Shown: one piece after another, positions 20,774-32,620 of the stretch
Layout: each line of letters begins with the position of its first letter
Numbering within the stretch: position 1 is the first letter of the stretch
NCBI GenBank assembly: GCA_903632075.3
Contig: CAHIKZ030001779.1
Coordinates: forward strand, 3,807,501-3,871,500
Reading direction: 5' to 3'
From: Acanthosepion pharaonis
Lineage: Eukaryota; Mollusca; Cephalopoda; Sepiida; Sepiidae
Length of the DNA stretch: 64,000 bases
Position numbers and translations under genes: made by a program
Notes under the pieces: model-generated
What the model saw: only the letters and a program-made list of their open reading frames with translations
Told to the model about the DNA's origin: nothing
The model's database searches: none

Positions 20774-21650
20774 TGTTGGGACTTTAGGGTCATTTAATTT
20801 ATCAGAAGGATTTGTTATTAATGGTTGCGTGTTTGACCGCGTCCCAAACAAATATACAAACAATCGGATATTTCAAACAAGGAAAAAACGAGACATATAT
20901 AGATCAAAACAATACAACATTTATATACAATTAAACATTTACAAACTGGAATAATATTTGTATGAGTTGCGTGCGTAAATTGTATGTGTATGCTGAAATG
21001 GTTAATGTCTCTTGTATCGTAATGTTTGCTATTTTCTTGTTTGTATCAAAGATTGTAATAATAAAATTAAGAGTTTTTTGCAAAAGAGTTTGTCAAAGTA
21101 GTCTACCCTTAATCGTATTTTGTATTTGTATTCGCTTTCGTATTTCTTATTTTTGTAATGATTATAAATCAATATGCATAAGAAATTAAGTGAAAAGTTT
21201 CAAGAGTCGTTCGTCGAATGTTCGAAGTGAGTCAGTGAATGTTCTTTGAAAAGCGCGGCAAAATTATGGTTCGAAACGTCGTGGAATATTTAGGCAATTG
21301 CTCGGTGAGTTAGCTAGACTGACTGAATGGAGTTGGTAATTTTCTTTATCGTCTGGTCAGCGATGACTAAGACGGGAGTCGGTGAAATGTTACATCTTGA
21401 AAGTTGGTAATTACAGCTACTCTGCTGCTCCGCTTCCACTGAATGGGGCTGTCTGCTTTTCCTTTATATATCCACCGGGTGGCTCAACTCGTTTTGGCGC
21501 AATTTCTGTTTCTGTAAACGATTGACCAATGGAGTTGCTTGCTTCGATTTTCGCCATTTCTATTGGTTGAAGCTTTTAGGTACGTAGGCGTACGTTTTGG
21601 ACTGTACCTTTTTTAGGTTAGAAAAGGTGAGGATATTGGATGAGTCCACA
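20774..21650 (-). mobile_element. solo LTR, family X (877 bp), 4-bp target duplication
   Basis: On the minus strand it begins TGTGGACTCATCC (at 21,650) and ends CCCAACA (at 20,774), flanked on both sides by CCAT (20,770-20,773 and 21,651-21,654). It aligns along its length with the solo LTR at 52,118-52,918, which lies in the opposite orientation. Both share the start TGT.GA.TC.TCC, ACGCCTACGTAC, CTTCAACCAAT, GGCGCAA and the AT-rich 3' half. A TATA box lies where expected on the minus strand (ATATATAAAGG). No internal coding region is attached, so it is a solo LTR left by recombination. The frame on the plus strand inside it is meaningless. Confidence 0.85.
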
Positions 21651-21654
21651 CCAT

Positions 21655-22819
21655 CAAAGGTCCAAAATGGATACTTTTACCCCACAATGAAAGCAAAAAT
21701 CGACACTGCTTTAAAATACTTGCGAAAAATCAAGGAATTATCCGATTCAAACGAAATTTTCAGGACTTATTCATTACTGAATATTTTACTCAATAGGTTA
21801 TTTAAAGAAAAAGTTCAGAAATATTTTGGGGGTGTATGCTTCACCCACCTTTTTCGATATCACGTGTGTACTTTTTATACGTGATAGGGTATTTGTCCAA
21901 ATTTTTTATTTAATTTAAAAAAATCTATAAAGATATTTCAGTAAAAAAATTATGCAATATCGAGTGAACATATGGAAAATTCGGCCTGCATTTTGCCAAA
22001 AACGATTCAATAAAATTTTTATTTTTATTTTCTTTTTTTTCTTTTAATATTGATGCTTTCATAACTTAATAAAACGTATGATATCTACTATTCATTTTCT
22101 ATGTTATGTATGTTATGATATTTACCAATTGTTGGAAGTATGAAATATGTTAGGTTTAGGATTAGGGTTAGGGGTTAGAGTTACAGTTAAAAGTAGTGAA
22201 CAGTGAACTGGCTATGTATTGAAAATCATTAACAATTTTTTATACAAAGAGTTTTTTAAAAATCATCAAATAGTGATTTTAATGTTTGTAAACTGATTTG
22301 ATGTCATTTAACAAAAACAGTAAACAGGTAATCATTTTTCCTGAGCATTTTCCAGCAATTTCACTTACGGTACGTCGCAAGTATAGTAGTACCTTATTTT
22401 TGGTATAGATGTACAAAAAAGAAATAATCCTGATATCTCTCGTTGACTGACTAATATTCAATATCGGAGGAGTATTATTCTAATTTCGTATGTCGCGTTC
22501 AGTCAGTATAAAAAATAATATTATTCATTATACTAAATTTAATAAAAGCGTATAGAATAAAAATTTATATTAAACTTTTGGTTTTAAAAGGTTAAAAAAT
22601 ACTTTAAAGCATAAACAACATTCTTGATTATCGCACTGCTGGTCTTCTGTACTTTAGGTTTTACTTTTACCGCGCTTTTTCAGGCAGAGGTACAGTTAGT
22701 CTTTCTACCGTCCTTTGAGCTCACAGGCTAGCGTGCATAAATAAAACTCTATTTTCATTCTATTGTAAGTAAAAGGTAAGCATCACTTTTAGAAAATCGA
22801 GTTAATTAATCCATAAATT
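21655..22819. other. AT-rich sequence with a TTAGGG-like patch
   Basis: Mostly featureless. At 22,149-22,182 there are about five imperfect TTAGGG-like units (TTAGGTTTAGGATTAGGG). Too short to call a telomeric remnant. Confidence 0.4.
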
Positions 22820-23010
22820 TTCTAACAGACTTTGAAACAGACTAGTGAGCTGGTCCTTGACGGCGTTGAGTGACATGTGTTCGCGGATCCGACGGGTAGA
22901 CCTTACGTCATTGACGTTACCATAAAAGGTAAGGCCCTTCGTTTCATTGAGGTTTATGCACCCAACAACAAGGTGAAGTGAGTAGAATTTGGCTGTTTTT
23001 GAAGACATGA
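22820..23010 (+). pseudogene. LINE APE-type endonuclease fragment
   Basis: The plus strand reads DPTGRPYVIDVTIKGKALRF then IEVYAPNN. This matches the D..GR...LD....G...R...VYAPN block in the middle of the apurinic-like endonuclease of LINEs (Jockey, RTE, L1 types). About 40 residues only, with stops on both sides. Which LINE family it came from cannot be told. Confidence 0.55.
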
Positions 23011-24985
23011 GCAAAACAAATTCAGATTTGGGTGAAAAAAAAAGAACCCAGAACCGACGTCAAAATCAGTGAAAATCTTTCATCTTTAAATAGTCAGTTG
23101 TGCTAAGTTTAATTTGTAATATATATAAATATAAGTAGAAAAAACAAATGATATCATAGTTTAGTAACCCTCATTTCAATTTTCAAACATTTTTTTGGTT
23201 GTTAAATAAAAATAAGCTTCGAGAAATTTCCATAACAAAGCAGTCAAAATTTGTGCAAAAACTAGGCTCAACTGATATAAAAAAAATCTTTCTCAAATTC
23301 ATCCATAATTTAAATGTTTCAAGAAATCCTATTGGCTAAAAAATTAAAAAATACAGCATTCGTCCTCGCATTTCTCAGAAAAATTCGCAACAAGCTACCA
23401 AGCTGCTGGAGCCGATTTTGTTGTTAAAAAAAAAACTATAAATAGAAACAGCAAAAGAATTTTCGCCGCATTTTGAGATTCACACACGCAAAGATACACA
23501 CGGGAATTATGTGTCAAAATTGCCGCCAAAGAAACAAACTTTCTTTATGAGAGATTAGAAAAATTCATACAACAAAATTTTTCATTTAATATCTTTCATA
23601 GAAAAATCTTTTGTCTAAGTTAAATTCAACCTTTCAATCAAAGGCAGACAATTTTTTAGACATTGAACATTTCCGAAACAGCAAAGAACCTTTTCTCTAT
23701 ACTTTTGCACACATCATTACAAAGAAATTGTAAATTGTGTATATAAAATTTAATCTGTTGTTTCAAACATGTATTTTTATCGGGAATGAATATCGTTACC
23801 ATTTGGCCATTTCTTATAATTTATGTTTGTGGATATTGCATATTTTATTTCCAGCACAATCTTAAATATTCACGCATCCTTCTTAGATACAATTGCTAGA
23901 GTCACAACGGGGATGATATGCACCGAACGTGACTGAATGCCACTCTGAATTAAGCATCAGTCATCCCAATGCACGTTAAGATATTTTAGAACAGTTTGTT
24001 TTTCATTTGGTCTGTTTGGTCATTTGCTTTTTTAATTTATTTTTTTATCGTATGTAAGCGCATAGGCCTCGTTTATGTTTGCCCCATCTTCATCGCTTTT
24101 CATGTTAGGTTACAGGCTGTTGTGTTTCTCTGCTGGATGTGAAATGTGCTTCTTTTTATTTAGTTTTGAGTCTTCCATTTTTTTCGCCAAGCTAATTAGA
24201 AATTTCTGTCACGGTTAGTTTTATGACGGATCAAATACAAATTTTTTGTTTTGTAGATATTTTATATCATTGTAAAAAGTAGTTGTGAGATTAGTAACCC
24301 TCGCCACCCCACCTCCATCAAAAAATGTATATGTAAACATGTATTTCTTGGTACATTTAAATAACTTTTTCGATAGCAGGCACAGAACATGAATTCTTTT
24401 TCTAGGTAAGATTTGCTTCTCTTCTTCGTCGGCACAATTTTCCAGCGAAATCTTTAACATGTAAGAAGCGTAATGGCGGAAGGAAATATTTATACGATGG
24501 GTCAATGATTGAAACTAGCTAGTTTGAAGATCGAACTAGGGCAAACACACCTCCTCGATCCACCACTTTGGGCTTTGTGTCATATTTCTACTTTTTGATA
24601 CTTTTATTTTAGGTACAGAAACACGATACCTAAAGTTTAAAATTAATCTTTTAAAATGAAAAATCTTTCTTTAAGCTTTTCACTTTTAATTTCAAGCTAA
24701 TAGATTAAATTTAATATTTCCAATAAGCAAAATACTTTGCATCTCCAAACTAATTTTTTGAAAGGCGTTTTCATTTTGAAATCGCTGATTTTAGCGCCAT
24801 TTTAGCTATCTGTGACGATCTACATCACACACATACATACGTACTTACACAAATACAAATCATACAACGACAAGCATTCATTGGATAATAAATCAACACT
24901 GCTTTGTAATAGACAATTTACAAATCGCAGCTATGCGACAATTTTATAATCGCTCTATTTTCATGCAGTCGATTTTGTGCACTGT
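23011..24985. other. AT-rich sequence, nothing recognised
   Basis: No supported feature. Confidence 0.5.
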
Positions 24986-25523
24986 TGGGAGAAACGGATC
25001 CCAGCAGATTTCTTAAGTCTCCCCAAAACTCACTCGCTGATTGGTCAATGCCAACCAAACAGATTGTCTGCACGTGAAGAACAATTCTTCCCGCGCAGCA
25101 ATTCGGAGCCGATGATCACCTATATAAGCAAGAAATATTATTAGATAATTAGTGAGATTTCAGCTGACAAACGAATCCACGGGGGTTGAAACCACCCGCC
25201 AATCTTCTCACGCACACCACCACTCAAATGCTGAATATTACTTACACTCACATAATCTTTTCCTTACACAGCAAAAATGTTGAAAACATTTATTACCAGA
25301 AACTATCACAAACTTTCTTTCTTTCAGTGAACTTTGGATTACAAATAATAGTTAAAGAGAGACAACTCTTGTTTTACTCAATGCATGCCTTCTTTCACAT
25401 CCTTGTTTGTACATCTTGTTAAATACATATTTTATGCGTAATGATGTCTTTGGCTTATCCTTTTTTCACCTCAGTTTGCTTTCCTAATCTAAATTAAATT
25501 AATTTGGTGAAGTCCGCCACACA
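24986..25523 (+). mobile_element. probable solo LTR (~538 bp)
   Basis: Begins TGGGAGAAACGGATCC and ends GTCCGCCACACA. It is flanked by ACTGT on the left and CCTGT on the right, a 5-bp duplication with one mismatch. Promoter-like parts are in order: two CCAAT-type boxes (GATTGGTCAATGCC), TATATAAG at 25,121-25,128 and an AT-rich 3' half. No coding. Ends are less certain than for the other solo LTRs. Confidence 0.5.
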
Positions 25524-26278
25524 CCTGTCATCACAGTATAATTCACTTTATTCAATCTTTCAAAAATAAAATATACTTTTCTGAAACTTTATTTGAGGGA
25601 TATTAGCTGATTTAAAGTTAAATTAATCTGATTTGAAACAAATATTACTTTAAGATATCGCAAAAATGCATTTTAACACTGTGGTAGGTGTTTAAGGTGT
25701 TGATAACTTTGCTGACAGACGGAAGTTTAATTTGTTACGGTGGACATCTGTAAAAATTACTTGGACGCTTTTTTTTATAATTTTTAATTATCCAATAATC
25801 TTTTAAAAATTAGGAAAATATTCTCTGTAATCAGTTTTAATGAATTTTAAGTATTTGGGTTTACATTTACAATTATCGCTCTTATTTTCTGATGTTGTGC
25901 ATCGACACAAAAAATTCAAAATTCTTTTTTAAATATTGAGGGCGGCTAAATTGTAAGCTTTTTTACTTTATGATGAGTAAATATAGTTTTTACTTAATAA
26001 CAATATCCCCTACCGATACCAATTAATACCGAAATTTATTCTAGTTAAAATTTAAAAAAAAAAAATTTCTTGTAAAAATTAATTCATCGAAAAAGATGTT
26101 AAGACAATAGTGTCCATAATATTAAATTATTTTTTTTTAAATTAACTTAGTTTTATTGCATTTTTTTTATTTTACGATTCAGTGTAGGAGTCTTGGATGT
26201 GTCCTGTTTTACAAAACATAATTGGTTTAAAATTTTAAATTCTCCAGTGAGTTCTGCCTAAAACTAATATTCTCGAGG
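25524..26278. other. AT-rich sequence, nothing recognised
   Basis: No supported feature. The sharp rise in GC at 26,270 marks the start of the tandem array. Confidence 0.5.
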
Positions 26279-27628
26279 GGCAGAATCTCGTTCGGGGAGG
26301 TTGACTGACCCTGAACCCGTTTATACGGGTTCGAAAGGGAATATTTTTGGCCGAGCCTACGGGCATGGAGAACCCCCGTTAAACCCGGCCTTGTTCCACA
26401 TGCAACCCTCGTGTGTGGGTAGGGGGTGATTAAATATATTAGCCGAAATCTTTTCAATTAGACGGTCGAACTCTCTGCTTTCGGGCAGAGTCTCGTTCGG
26501 GAAGGTTGACCAACCCAATCCCGTTTATGGCTCAGAAGACCCAATTTAAACCCGGCCTTGTCCCACATCTACCCTCGGGGGGAGGGGAGTAAATACCGAT
26601 TAGCAGCGATCTGTTTCAGCTAGAGGGTCGATCTCTCTGCCTTTGGGCAGAGAGGAACCCAGACGAGGCTCCGCCGAAGAGCAGAGTTTCGTTCGGGGAG
26701 GTTGACCAACCCGATCCAGTTATGCAGGTTATACGGGCATTTTTTGTCCGAGTCTACGGGTTCGGAAGACCCACATAAAACTCGGCCTTGTACCACATCT
26801 ACCCTCGTAGGGGGGGGGGCTAATAAATATTGACTAGCTGCGATCTGTTCCAGCTAGACGGTCGAACTCTCTGTCTTCAGACAGATAGGAACCCAGACAA
26901 GGCTCTGCCGAAGGGCAGAGTCTCTTTCGGGGAGGTAGACTGACCTGAACCCGTTTATACGGGCTCGAAAGGGAATATTTTTGGCCGAGCCTACGGGCAC
27001 GAAGAACCCCCGTTAAACCCGGCCTTGTGCCACATGCAACCCTCGTGGCGGGGGAGGGCTAAATATATAAGCCGAAATCTTTTCGATTAAACGGTCGAAC
27101 ACTCTACCTTCGGGCAGAGAGGAACCCGAACGGCGCTCTGCTGAAGGGCAGAGTCTAGTTTGGGGAGGTTGACCAACCCAATCCCGTTTATGCGGGTTCT
27201 ACGGGCCTTTCTTGGCCAAGCCTACAAGGCTCGAAGGGCAGGGTCTCTTTCGGAGAGATAGACTGACCCTGAACCCGTTTAAACGGGTTCGAAAGGGAAT
27301 ATTTTTGCCGATCCTACGAGCTCGGAAGACTCACGTAAAACTCGGCCTTGTGCCACATCTACCCTTGTGGTGGGGTAGTAGATATTTACAAGCTGGGATC
27401 TGTTCCAGCTGTGCTGTCGAACACTCTGACGGCAGAGAGGAACCCGGACGAGGCTGTGCCGAAGAGCAGTCTCGTCCGGGGAGATAGACAGACCCAAACC
27501 CATTTATGCGGGTTATACGGAGAATTTTTGGCCGAGCCTACGGGCTCGGATTGCCCCACATTAAACTCGGACTTGTCCCACATCCTACCCCGTGTGGAGG
27601 TTGGTAAATATTACTAGCTGGGATCTGT
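26279..27628. repeat. GC-rich tandem array, ~7 units of ~90-235 bp, hairpin-rich
   Basis: Units start at about 26,279, 26,483, 26,680, 26,913, 27,147, 27,237 and 27,463, each with GCAGAGTCTCGTTCGGGGAG or a variant. Two subtypes are mixed. Units 1, 4 and 6 share GAAAGGGAATATTTTTGG; units 2, 3 and 5 share GACCAACCC. Unit 5 is cut to about 90 bp. Each full unit holds several inverted repeats: AACCCGT...ACGGGTT, CCGAGCC-TACG-GGCTCGG, and CTCTGCC-GAAG-GGCAGAG at unit joins. The last join has CCCGGACGAG pairing with CTCGTCCGGG. There is no convincing coding. It stands out against AT-rich flanks. It may be a satellite or the tandem part of a large LTR. Confidence 0.85.
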
Positions 27629-27811
27629 TGAGTACGACTCAGACTTACGCGAGAACTACCGACCTCCCAATAGTAGCATTCACTACTGGATTGACTTGCG
27701 TGCATAACTGTCACCATTATTCTTATTGTACTGATTTTTTACAATAAACCTTTACTTATTTTATCCACCTTGTTTGTCAAGTATATATTCCTGTTAGCAC
27801 GGAATATAACA
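27629..27811 (+). other. LTR 3'-end-like sequence after the array
   Basis: GAGTACGACTCAGACTTACG is followed by an AATAAA signal (about 27,744) and ends GCACGGAATATAACA, which looks like the R-U5 part of an LTR. I could not find the matching TG start or a target duplication, so whether the array belongs to the same LTR is open. Confidence 0.35.
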
Positions 27812-28972
27812 ATAATTTAATCAAAAATTCTTTGGCCTTTCCTCTTAAAGATTTTGATGATAAAAAACATGTTATGTTCATTTTTCTAGCTAATCTGTTG
27901 ATGTACCTAATTTAACTTTTCGACGTAAGACTTGTTCTTTTTTTCTTCGTCGCTGTGCCAGATTTCCCACTGTGCTTAAGCTCAGGGATCCGTTAGACAT
28001 GCCGGGCCTACTTCCTTCAGGGCCCAAGTAATGGGCCTCATAATCTAACTAGCACAGGACCTCATTTTTACTAAATCCGGCGTTGCTTCGTCGCCACAAT
28101 TTTCTAGCACAATTTTAAATTCCTTCAAGTAACTATGAAATCAACATTTCTATCAGTACTCTAATTTAAAAATTATCAGGAAAACTGGAAAAGTTTGCAG
28201 AAACTAATGGAAAGAAACAAACAAAATATGCTTTTTCAATCCTCTTCAAGTTTCCGAATCCCGTAAAATTAATAAATGAGAACAAGAAATCATATATCAC
28301 TGCCGGTGGATAGTTATATCTCAACTACGATTTTAATATTAGGTTTAATTTTTACATCTTTGCTTTTGACAAATATGGCGAATCCAATTTCATGTTTTTG
28401 TTCTTGAAGTTGTTAGAGAAAAATAAAATATAGCATTTCAATAGTAAACCCTAATCTCGGGAGAATGAGGAACAGCACAGACGACCGGTAACAACTTTTT
28501 ACTCGCCAGTTATATTATTGTGGCACTTCAAAGAATTTTTCAATAATCAAAAAAATCTAAGTATTTCAAATTCTCTTAGTCTACTTTTGAATGTATACAA
28601 CCATATATCCCTTTTCGGTGAGCAACGAATTCTTACCATTATTTTAATTATCTTTTAATGTTATTTCGTATCAGATCATGTATGAACATTTCCTCCTCAG
28701 GACAAGATTAAAAATTTCTGATTTATTTTCCTAAAACAAGTCACTGGCACAAATTCAAGTGTGTAAATTCATAAATAAATATTCTTATCTTATGTTAAAA
28801 TTACCCGTGCGTTTTTCTCGTCATCATCTGTTTTCGGCTTGTTTATCGGGGTAAGCGTGATAGTAGACCCCACTCTCAGAAACAGCGCACTCAAGTTGCC
28901 CTTTGAGGCGCTCGCAAAGGTCAACCGAGTTGTAATTGAAGGACATCTCTCTGGAAAATTTGTGAATTTTAG

Positions 28973-28975
<3 letters not shown>
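27812..28975. other. AT-rich sequence, nothing recognised
   Basis: A GC-richer patch at about 27,960-28,060 (GGCCCAAGTAATGGGCC, itself an inverted repeat) is the only notable part. Confidence 0.4.

Positions 28976-29016
<41 letters not shown>
28976..29016. repeat. (TA)n microsatellite
   Basis: About 20 uninterrupted TA units. Confidence 0.95.
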
Positions 29017-29021
<5 letters not shown>

Positions 29022-29111
29022 GAGGTGAATTGAGGCGAATTAACAGAAAAGATCCAATATTATCTGTCACGTAACAAAATATTAAATTAGCTTTTTGATA
29101 AATAATGACAT

Positions 29112-29474
29112 TGTTATGGGGTCCACCCTTTTCGGATATAATGGACTCGTCCTGCTGCCATAAAATAGCCACAGTCAGGCAGAGATGAGGAGTCGTACAG
29201 AGTCGTACATGAGTCGTACATGAGTCGTCTGTGAGTGTCGGTAGTCGGATAGAGTGAAGTAACCTCCTGTAGAAGTCAGTTACAAGCACGTAGACTCTAA
29301 GGAAGTCCTACTTCGAGACTGTATATATCTATCTGTATTTGCTACTAACCGTGTTCCTGAATTTTACTAACAGCATTACCTTTTGTATTTTGTGTAAATA
29401 CATTTAATTTCTTAGCTTAAATACTTACGTTTGTCATTTATTGGATACCTATTTTTCACGCGGGATCCACAACA
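29112..29474 (+). mobile_element. solo LTR (363 bp), 5-bp target duplication
   Basis: Begins TGTTATGGGGTCCACC and ends GGGATCCACAACA, so the ends are imperfect inverted repeats of each other. It is flanked by GACAT (29,107-29,111) and GACGT (29,475-29,479), a target duplication with one change. Inside are three to four copies of GAGTCGTACA (about 29,188-29,230). No internal region is attached. It is not the same family as the 31,981 LTR or LTR family X. Confidence 0.7.
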
Positions 29475-29479
29475 GACGT

Positions 29480-30984
29480 TTTTATATAAATTTAGCAAGG
29501 TAAAAGCAGAAACGAAGAAGTCTTCGGAAATAAGTCTGTTAAAAATATAAACAAAAACATTAAAATTAACTTTCTTGACTCTCTGCAACATTTGTAAACA
29601 ATGGAATTATTTCTTTAAAGCGAGTAAAATTACGCATTTTCATTCAGAGCATACTGATTGTCTAAACCTTAATTTTTTTTCTTTTAATTTTGCAATGTAA
29701 AACGTTACATTTAACCCGGTATAAGAACTTGTAAAAATTGAACATCGACTTTTTTCTTACCTGCTAGAATTTAAAGAATACGCAAAAAAATATTTTATCA
29801 TTGGTGAATGTCTTTCTTCATAAATGATATAAAATTAACTTTACGTAAAAAATGTTAAACTTCCAAGTGACAAGACCAAGATTTCTAAATTACATTTTTA
29901 GTGAATTTTGCGTTTTTTTTTGTTTCATGTTATTTGTATAAATCAGTTGTTTATTGATACAGATTGTGGCATATGTGTTCATATCAGAATTTTGCTAGTG
30001 TCGATAGTTGGTAGGATAATTATTTTATCGGAACCTTAGGGAATAAAGCAAACTGACTAAAGGGTTAAAATAAATAATATATTTTTATTTATTTTCTTTA
30101 GAGTGATGAGCCCTTTGGTATTCGGCATAGCAAAAAGTTCGTTAATAAGGCAGATAATGATAGCAGTCTGGAGAAATGCCCGTTTGTGGTTGATTTGAAG
30201 TAAGACCATCGTAGGGATAGTAGTAATCTCGGAAATTATGTCGATGTCAATCTACTGTGTTTTCTCGGCCCAGAAACAGGGCGGAAATGTCAGTAGCCGA
30301 TGATCTCTCAACTACTTTTTCAACTGGTTGGTTTCTTTTGTGCTGTCCTCTCTAAGTGTCAGGTTTTTATCCTTTTGAATAAGCTTGAGGGTTGGCGCAA
30401 ACATCAAAGAGTTTCTGTGTCAGTTTTTTGATTGGCCAAATTTTATTTTCCGGCGTCCCATTCTTTTTCATTTTTTTTTTTTTTATAATGGGAGTTATGC
30501 ATAGAACCTCCTTGAATTTTGGTATTTTTCAGTTACAAATAAGTAAGCTCTGCCCCTACAAACTTTCGGTGTTTTGAGCCAGGTTCAGGCTCTTGTTCTT
30601 CCTCCTTTATATTTGAGTGTTGCCTTCTCGTGTGATGCTGAGAGAAGTATAGAAAGAAGTTTATAGAAAGAGATAAGAGTTTTAAAAGAATGTGCAAATA
30701 CTTTATTTTTTTTAATTCTTTTTATTTTTGTTTATATATTTTATTCTAATATATTTTATTTTTATCGGGACTCACAACAAGACCATCGCACAAGAGGACT
30801 TAAGAGGACCGCGTCGACGTTCACGAAGACAGACGATCGGCGTAGGCAGTGCTGAAGTAGCCTGTTCGTCCTTAGAATGAAGGTCGCATAAGATGCAGCT
30901 TGGTAGTCCTTAGAAGGACTATCGCATGTAAGACAGTTAGTTAGTCCCAAGTAGGCATTATGCAAATGACACTACCATTTACTC
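29480..30984. other. AT-rich sequence; possible LTR end at 30,779
   Basis: ATCGGGACTCACAACA at about 30,764-30,779 looks like the 3' end of an LTR, but no matching TG start or target duplication was found. Otherwise featureless. Confidence 0.35.
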
Positions 30985-31850
30985 CTGTCTCAATAGCAAA
31001 TCCGTCAGAGCTGACAAAGTTAACCTGGCCGCTGCTCTTTTCAGGACCTCCAATCAGTGATTAACTGGAGTAGGAAATTTTAATGCTTCCAAAAAGAAAC
31101 TGCTCTCATTTAACCGCCATAGAGAAACTTTCCTATCCGCCACCGGCATGGGTGGTGCTAGACTCCTGGAGAGCAACACACAGCGCCTTCTTGAAGTGGA
31201 ACGACTACATCGAATCAATAGCTGCATCTACTGAAAGGAAAGTTAGGTCAGTGTGTCATACCAGGTTTTTCTCGTCAGTACATCTTGCACATTTACGAAT
31301 CTACCATTCGGCTGTGCATTGAATACTGCTGCCGTATCTGGTCTGGTGCTCCTGCTATTCATCTCGAGGTTCTTGCCAAAATCCAAAGAAGGATCTGCAA
31401 TGTAATCAATCCTGATTTGACATCCCGACTTCAGTCACTTTCTCACTAGCGTGATGTGGCTTCTCTCTACCAAATATTTTCACGGCAACTGCTCTGACGA
31501 GCTTTTTTCCCCTGGTACCTAGACTACATGAATTTAAGCATGCTATTAGATTGGCATCTAGATCCCACTCTTTTACTGTTGAAATAGTTAAATTGTAATC
31601 ACCACTTTCTACTCCAACAGTTTCTTTTCTTGCACATACTTTCTGTTTACTTGCTTCCCTGATAATTACAACCTTCAAAAAATTTAAATGTAACATCAAT
31701 CACTATCTTCTATCTTCTTGAATCCCATTCATCTTTTATCCTTTCCTCGATCTCACCTTTACCCAGTCTTTTATTTCACTTTCACTCTCATAAACTTCTA
31801 TGGACTTGTGGAATTCCCGCCCTGCTTGGAATGAAATGATTAAAAGGAAA
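30985..31850 (+). pseudogene. Jockey-like LINE, C-terminal half
   Basis: Starts in the RT thumb (decayed DLQSVVNW- and NFNASKTK-like positions). It continues with WNDYIESIAASTERKV, IYHSAVH (normally IYKSTIRP), a WSGAPAIHLE-equivalent stretch in another frame, then PRLHEFKHAIRL and HSFTVEI, and ends with TFKKFKCNINHYLLS. After this a pyrimidine-rich 3' tail runs to about 31,850, shared with 1,110-1,260. The sequence picks up nearly where the fragment at 4.0-4.86 kb leaves off, so the two together cover most of the RT and C-terminus of one family. Several frameshifts; no poly(A) or target duplication found. Confidence 0.75.
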
Positions 31851-31980
31851 AAATAAATATTTGCTACAACCAGTAATTAATCACTGGCAACTTCTTTTTT
31901 CACAACATAGAAAAATCTAAGTTTTCAAGCAATAATTAGGGAGAATTTTCATATTGACTATGCTTAGTTAGTTAAACTAG

Positions 31981-32216
31981 TGTCATGGGTCCTTACCTAT
32001 AACTACAGAATGAACTCTTCCTAACACTATGTATACTATGCCTCTCAAGAGAGAGGGACGAATCGAGTCGAGCCGATAGTAATTCACTCCAAACCAGACT
32101 GACAGTCATACTAACACCTTCCACATCTTGTATTATTATTTCGTGTAATATACCTTCGTTATTTCTACTCTTGTGTTCCTGTTGTTCTTCTTTGGTCCTA
32201 ACCTTGGACCATAAAA
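31981..32216 (+). repeat. 5' LTR of the gypsy element
   Basis: Begins TGTCATGGGTCCTTACC and ends GGACCATAAAA, where the 3' LTR has ATAACA. 236 bp is short for the group. No obvious TATA box. Confidence 0.9.
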
Positions 32217-32217
32217 G

Positions 32218-32230
32218 TGGCGACGAGGAT
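32218..32230 (+). promoter_or_regulatory. primer binding site, tRNA-Ser(GCT) type
   Basis: TGGCGACGAGGAT, one base after the 5' LTR, is complementary to ATCCTCGTCG plus CCA. That is the 3' end I recall for animal tRNA-Ser(GCT). The assignment rests on memory of that tRNA. Confidence 0.65.
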
Positions 32231-32620
32231 ATTGAAGAAACGAATTCTACGCGGAGGATATTAAAAAAAACAAACCTTTTTGCTATCGGTCATCCATAAC
32301 AGAGGCGACGGAGATATTGAGGAAAAAAAACACAAGTTCTACGCGGAAAAAAAACATTTTGGACACCAACCATAACAGTGGTAACGAAGACACGAATTTT
32401 ACCTGTCAGCCAGAATAGAATCGAATTCTACGCAGGAAAATCTTTTCGTACCAAGGTTCCAGAACAACAGACGACAAAGACCTGAAGTCTACACAGAGAA
32501 AAAAAAGGAAAAGTCGTTACACAAGTACACAACTCTAGCTACAAAGTACATATTGCGAAAAGAAAAAGTAAGGGGAAAAGTGAGTTTTTTTCCTCCTCCT
32601 CTCGTGACAACAGATAGCCT

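Noticed and set aside
20727..21189. Two 75-residue open frames on the plus strand
   Set aside because: Both overlap the minus-strand solo LTR, mostly its AT-rich 3' half, so they are chance frames.
26227..27617. Open frames on both strands in the GC-rich array
   Set aside because: They repeat with the array and occur in several frames and both strands, as low-stop GC-rich satellites do. No conserved protein-like pattern.
30740..30779. LTR 3' end ATCGGGACTCACAACA
   Set aside because: No matching TG start, target duplication or second copy found. Mentioned as a possibility only.
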